DNA of 35,268 bases, taken from Gnetum montanum. Taxonomy: Eukaryota > Streptophyta > Gnetopsida > Gnetales > Gnetaceae. This document shows positions 31,118 to 35,268 of this stretch, one piece after another. Both the position numbers and the translations under genes were made by a program. Each line of letters begins with the position of its first letter. Position 1 is the stretch's first letter. The stretch spans positions 576,924 through 612,191 of the forward strand of contig MNCI01004721.1 in assembly GCA_015680685.1 (NCBI GenBank), given 5' to 3'. The notes beneath the pieces were generated by a model, which worked only from the letters and a program-made list of their open reading frames with translations, made no database searches and had not been told where the DNA came from.

Positions 31118-33600
31118 ATGTCTTCTTCTCACATGTGAGATGAATCCAACCCACCAGTGCCACAAGAATGTCAGGTGGTTTACACACATCCAGATGAATA
31201 TGTCCCCGACTTCACCTTCATCCTAAATCAAGATGAACACTCATGATGGCAGGACATGGAAGGTAACATCATACTACCGCTTGACCGATCGGCTCCTGGA
31301 ATGCTATTCCACAATCTTGCCAGACTAGGCATTCAGGACTGTGGTGTGGAGTACATTATGGAGGACCATGACTACTGGGACTTTCGTGCCACTAAGGCCC
31401 AACGGGTACAAGATCAGCAGTAGGCAAAATGGTATGAACACATGAAGGGGAAACAATTTAATAACCCCTTATTCTTGCAAGGGCTGTAGGATGATGGGGA
31501 GCTCATCTTTCATGATTCCCATTGAGCCAAACTTCCTCTGGGCCATCAGGTCATCCAGTCCATAATCTAGAATAAGCAAGTAAGTGACTGGGACCCCCAG
31601 GACGATGGAGGATCACGTAGGAGAGGTCACGACATAAGCAAAGATGGGCAAGAAGATCGTGGCTGCCACCAGAGTAGAGGGGGAGATTGACACCAAGGTG
31701 GTGGTGATCCCTCTCCCTCTTCTCCATCCTCTCACTCCCCACTACCTTCATCCAGTTCAGACTTTGATCATAACCATGGTAGAAAGGAGCAAGGTGATGG
31801 TGGTTGTAAGGACCGAAAGGAAAGGCGTGAAAAAGCGCTTGACCAATCGTGTGAGCCTTACCGTCATGAAAGGAGGGGCAGCCAGAATCATCATAGACAT
31901 TGTGGTCCTCAGCAGGACTATGACTTGGATGAGCCATTGTTGGCTACTCAAAGCATGCTCCATACTGCCGAGGTATTTCAAATACCGAGCAAGCACTTAA
32001 AGAATTGTCGGATCAAACACATTGACATGAACAACATCCCCATATTTGAAGGGGGATACAATTGTGATCCGCAAACTTACTTGCAAGTGTTCCATGATGC
32101 TTACACCCTATAGAATATTGATAATGATTGGCAGAAGCTTAAGTTGTTCCCTCACACACTCATCAAGAAAGCAGAAAGTTGGCACCAGTCTTTGGAACCG
32201 AAATCAATCAGAAGGTGGAGTACAATGCTTGAGATCTTCAATGACAAGTATTAAACCTACTCCAAAGTGGCAAATCTAAAATGTTAGATCCAAGGGTGGA
32301 AGTAAGGTAATCATGAACCCTTGGATGCAGCCATGATTAGGTATTATTCATTGTTACATCGGTGCCCTGGTTATGGCTACTCTTAGCGGGCACAACTTCA
32401 CCATATCATTGATGGGCTTCGCTTTGAAACTAGGAAGATCCTCGGCTTGTATGCATAGGGACGATTATCAGAACTAAGGGCCCATCAACTGCAGTGCCTA
32501 ATTGAGCAAGTGGCCAAAGAAGAGGAGGAGCTGAGGAAGAAGGAGAGTGCTGAAGAGTTCAATCGGGATCCCTCTATTAGAAAGAGGGAAGTCCAATTTT
32601 GCGAAGATGAGGAGGAATCACCACTAGAAGTAGCGGTGAACCAAAAAACCTTACCCTTACAGAATTTTGCATTTGAAATATCTGCAAAGGTTGATAAGAT
32701 GTGGGACTCTTTGGATGAAAAATTCCAAAGTGTGCTGAAAATTGCAAAAGATTCCAAAGAGCAAGGTAATGATCGTGATTGGTGTAGGAAGAAGGAAGCT
32801 AAATGTGCCCATCATAAGGGTAAGGGCAAAGTTGCTGTAGCAGAACAAGTTGCAGACTCTGATATGGAGGAAGACGATGAATGTGGCATATGCCAATATG
32901 AACATCCTAAGGGGTATTGTTCTGTGGTGTCACATCNCTGTTGGTAAGTGTATTGCTGCCTTGGAGGTGGCATTCCCCATGCTTGGAATAACTGCCACTG
33001 CTGGAAGTATTCATAAGGTTGCAATGGCACTCCACTTGGATAATACCCTTGCTGCTGGTGCAACTGCCTTAGGTTGCCTTGTGGGGAGGGCAACCTTCGA
33101 GGTGTTTGCCTCCTTGCCAAGCGAGGATTCAACGTGTACACCCTAGACTCTTGAAGATGTGACACCACAGAACAATACCCCTTAGGATGTTCATATTGGC
33201 ATATGCCACATTCATCGTCTTCCTCCATATCAGAGTCTGCAACTTGTTCTGCTACAGCAACTTTGCCCTTACCCTTATGATGGGCACATTTAGCTTCCTT
33301 CTTCCTACACCAATCACGATCATTACCTTGCTCTNAGCCACAGCAACGAAACGCTACAAGGGCTTTCAACCTACAACCAGCACCTCAGCCGAGTGGACTG
33401 AAACCCAAACTATGAAAATGTCCCTTTTCTGGATCAATAATCTAAACATACCCTCACATACAGCTGTGGCTAGTGCCTCTGAACCTCAAACCACCTCCAC
33501 TGTTCCACTGCTTGAGCAACCTTCAAACCAAACATCCTCCAACGTACAAACGGTCATGCTCACACATGCCGTGACCAACTGGATAAAGGCAGGGCATCTT
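31118..33600 (+). pseudogene. Element E gag, broken and partly mis-assembled
   Basis: The ATG at 31118 gives MSSSHM then a stop. Beyond it VVYTHPDEYVPDFTFI, DMEGNIILPLDRSAPGMLF, NNIPIFEGGYNCDPQTYLQ (about 32030), LFPHTLIKKAESW, STMLEIFNDKY, RYYSLLHRCPGYGYS, GLRFETRKILGLYA, KVDKMWDSLDEKFQSVLK and CGICQYEHPKGYC (32883-32920) are collinear with gag of A. Stops such as TAG in place of Gln codons recur. From 32937 to 33335 the sequence is a reversed contig, after which PQQRNATRAFNLQP resumes the gag tail at about 33341. Open pieces include 31925-32113 and 32510-32936. Confidence 0.82.
32758..33334. repeat. Perfect 179-bp inverted repeat around single N (probable assembly artefact)
   Basis: 32758-32936 and 33156-33334 are identical in inverted orientation by eye. 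Single N bases at 32937 and 33335 bound the segment 32938-33334. Read in reverse, that segment encodes the expected next part of gag (zinc-like motif, LNPRLARRQTPRRLP, WGMPPPRQQYTYQ). The simplest reading is a short contig that overlaps the left contig by 179 bp and was placed backwards. It is unlikely to be a natural hairpin because the rest of the element is highly diverged from its relatives. Confidence 0.88.
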
Positions 33601-33639
33601 CCCTAGAAATTGATTGATCTAAGAAGCCCCCTCATCTAT

Positions 33640-34431
33640 CTTTAGGTGGTAGGGAATGAGCCATGTAAAGCTCTTCTGGATTCGGGGTTAGGAGTCAATT
33701 TGATCTCACATGACATGTACAAGAATTGGAACCTGCCCCCGTTAAAAAAGAGCAATATCTGGCTCGAGCTAGTAGACCAATCCATTACTGTTCCCTTGGG
33801 ATTGGTAGAAGACATTATGACCATCGTTTGCGGGTGGTCCTATCCTACTGATTTCCTTATCATTCGTGTAGAGAATTGCAAGGGAAACTTTCCAATCATA
33901 ATGGGAAGAGCTTGGCTGAGCACAGTGGATGCAAGACTAGGACTTTGAGATCTTTCCCTAGAAATTTCAAAGGAAAATCCTTTTGGAAAGATTAAGAAGA
34001 AGTGCATTCCATGCATCACATACAATGACTCTAGGTGCAATTGTGTGCAGCAGTTATGGTCCACCATGCAGACATCTATTCAAGCATGCAATCGGTGTAC
34101 CGAAGAATCACCAATTCAACAGTGCTTGTACGTAGCAGCCACTACTCAAGAAGGCACCCAGTGGTTGACTACTGATCCTGCTAGCAGCACTTTGTGCATG
34201 GAACCATCTGAGGGGCTTGCACAAGCCTACATAGAAAGCATGGACAACTTGGAAGAGGTTCATCAACAAGTATCCACTGTTGATGACTATGATGATTGGG
34301 GAAAGCTGCAAATCCCTAAAATCTTCAAACAAGAGCCCTTGGAGCTCAAATACTTATTGGCCCACTTAGAATATGCATTTTTACAACATGGGAAACTGGT
34401 AATTATCAATGCCACCCTTGCTCCTGAATAA
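33640..34431 (+). pseudogene. Element E aspartic protease and pre-RT segment
   Basis: The protease core is visible: VGNEPCKALLDSGLGVNLIS with D-S-G as the catalytic loop (the usual DTG/DSG), a flap-like segment, then NFPIIMGRAWLST near the C-terminus. One TGA (33947) follows, where A continues ICDLSLEIS. The pre-RT segment contains PCITYNDS, CNRCTEE, QCLYVAATTQEGTQWL, DDWGKLQIPKIFKQEPLELKYLLAHLEYAF and ends with LAPE before a TAA at 34429, beyond which the frame continues into RT. Protease would process the Gag-Pol polyprotein. Confidence 0.8.
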
Positions 34432-34766
34432 AAGAAAAAGTTGCTGAAGGTGGTGAACAAATGGAATGCTGCATTTGCATGGTCATATCTTGAGTTAACA
34501 GGAGTTGATCCTAGGGTCTGCCAACATCGAATCTATATTGACCCCTCCATGAAGCCACAATGACAACCACAAAGGCAGTTGAACCCCAAATTGAAGCAAG
34601 TTGTCAAATTTGAAATCGAGCAGTTGCTAAAGGCAAGGTTCATCTATTCCATTGCCTATAGCAAATGAGTCAGCCCACTCATTATTGTGCCGAAGAAGGG
34701 TGGCAAATGGAGGGTCTGTATAGATTTTCTATTGCTCAACATGGCTACCTTCAAAGATCACTGTGC
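34432..34766 (+). pseudogene. Element E reverse transcriptase, N-terminal fragment
   Basis: After the TAA, translation gives LLKVVNKWNAAFAWSYLELTGVDP, CQHRIYIDPSMKP, VKFEIEQLLKARFIYSIAYS, VSPLIIVPKKGGKWRVCIDF and LLNMATFKDH. These are the N-terminal motifs of Ty3-type RT, ending just before the Pro-Phe-Ile-Asp motif. The catalytic YxDD is not reached because the sequence switches at about 34760-34770 to minus-strand foreign DNA. Stops at 34561 (TGA) and 34665 (TGA) break it further. Confidence 0.85.
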
Positions 34767-35268
34767 GTCTGCGTGGTCACGGCTGAGTCCAGAGAAGCTG
34801 CCTCTCCGTTAAAAGGAAACAATGGATTTACATCCGTGTGGGGTGTCAGAGTATGGAACGAGTGTTCCGACAGGGCCGCGAATTCATCCTCTGCCTCTTC
34901 CTCACGCTGGGGTTCCACCACAGGTTGTGAAGTCTGGCCTCTGGCCATGACCAACTGTGCCATAATTTCATGTTGGTGCTCGGTCAAGGGGATTATGTCG
35001 TAGGCCGTTGGCTTAAAATCATAACCCCCTTGATGGAGCGCTTCAAAGTTTCGCTTTGCCTCCCGCTCGGCTCTACTGAGAGCCAGCTTCGCCTGGATCT
35101 TAATGCATATGAAATTGTATTCTTCAGGGGTTATGACCGTAAAGATGGGCTCTTTCCCCTGAAGCCTCAATGATCGGCGCAATGGTCCCTGAGGTCCCGT
35201 TGCACCAAGAGCTGGTCCTGTGGCTGCTGTAGGATTGGTAGGTGCGACACCCAGATCGGTGGCGACCA
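34751..35268 (-). CDS. Unidentified ORF, 5' end beyond window
   Basis: On the minus strand the frame is open from the window edge to a TGA at 34751. It encodes an Ala/Gly/Pro-rich segment, then RRSLRLQGKEPIFTVITPEE, a charged helical part (KLALSRAEREAKRNFEALH), DIIPLTEHQHEIMAQLVMAR, and an acidic tail (EEEAEDEFAALSEH). At 172 or more codons without a stop it contrasts with the decayed DNA around it. Higher GC content also sets it apart. I do not recognise the family; it could be a retroelement gag or linker region, or the start of another element or host gene. The opposite-strand frames at 34665-35003 and 34970-35173 are shadows. Confidence 0.55.
   Translation of the reverse strand, partial: VATDLGVAPTNPTAATGPALGATGPQGPLRRSLRLQGKEPIFTVITPEEYNFICIKIQAKLALSRAEREAKRNFEALHQGGYDFKPTAYDIIPLTEHQHEIMAQLVMARGQTSQPVVEPQREEEAEDEFAALSEHSFHTLTPHTDVNPLFPFNGEAASLDSAVTTQTHSDL

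Larger units (their letters stand above)
30063..34766 (+). mobile_element. Ty3 element E (Athila/Tat-like), 5' two-thirds
   Basis: The order is LTR 30063-30947, PBS 30949-30966, gag from 31118, protease at about 33640-33950, pre-RT segment, and the beginning of RT at about 34420-34766. The RT frame then meets unrelated sequence of the opposite orientation. E is the only family member in the window with RT, so it represents the more complete, formerly autonomous form. Its frames are nevertheless broken by numerous stops. A 397-bp inverted segment bounded by single Ns disturbs gag. Confidence 0.85.

Noticed and set aside
31551-31937. Minus-strand 128-codon ORF rich in His/Tyr
   Set aside because: It is antisense to the E gag Arg/Asp/His-rich segment, which aligns with gag of A on the plus strand.
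32758-33334. Natural hairpin or MITE with 179-bp arms
   Set aside because: The arms are gag coding sequence, Ns mark both joins, and the centre continues gag when reversed.
32812-33369. Long minus-strand ORF of 185 codons
   Set aside because: It is the reverse reading of gag within the inverted, N-bounded contig. Its N-terminal and C-terminal residues cross the N positions, so it is not a separate gene.

Overview
The window looks like intergenic heterochromatin of a large-genome seed plant. It is AT-rich and made almost entirely of decayed, nested LTR retrotransposons. I see no intact host gene, no rRNA or tRNA gene and no bacterial-type organisation. The elements carry plant-type primer-binding sites (tRNA-Asp-like for the Ty3 elements, initiator-Met-like for the Copia element). 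Their reading frames are broken mostly by stops of the kind left by C-to-T decay. The lineage cannot be narrowed further from the sequence alone.

Layout: 1-3080 is non-coding, with a degenerate ~96-bp tandem repeat at about 500-1180 and scattered motif copies to about 1680. 3080-9182 is a plus-strand cluster of Ty3 (Athila/Tat-like) pieces: an extra ORF, an LTR, a misplaced gag fragment, an LTR tail with its primer-binding site, a second extra-ORF copy, and another LTR. 9183-28683 is a three-level nest. Copia element D (minus strand, 9183-28683) was split by Ty3 element C (minus strand, 12049-26144, target duplication ctctt). C was in turn split inside its gag gene by Ty3 element A (plus strand, 17565-24244, target duplication ccaat). 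28684-30062 is anonymous sequence with a weak SINE-like block. 30063 to the end is Ty3 element E (plus strand: LTR, PBS, gag, protease, start of RT). E contains a small inverted, N-flanked contig that is probably an assembly error, and it ends against an unrelated minus-strand ORF.

How the parts relate: A, C, E and the left cluster belong to one Ty3 family with shared LTR ends (TGATGA...TCATCA), the same PBS and polypurine tract, the same gag, and in three places the same extra ORF upstream of the 3' LTR. A and C both pass from gag-protease directly into a T-rich linker at nearly the same distance, with no reverse transcriptase, RNase H or integrase. They therefore look like members of a non-autonomous subfamily, while E retains the beginning of RT. 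Hand-counted LTR divergence (about 7% for A, about 15% for C) agrees with the nesting order. The LTR promoters carry arrays of self-complementary words (GATATC in A, B and C; GTATAC/ACGTGG in E) just upstream of TATA boxes. These arrays, the shared deletion and the extra ORF are the most unusual content of the window.
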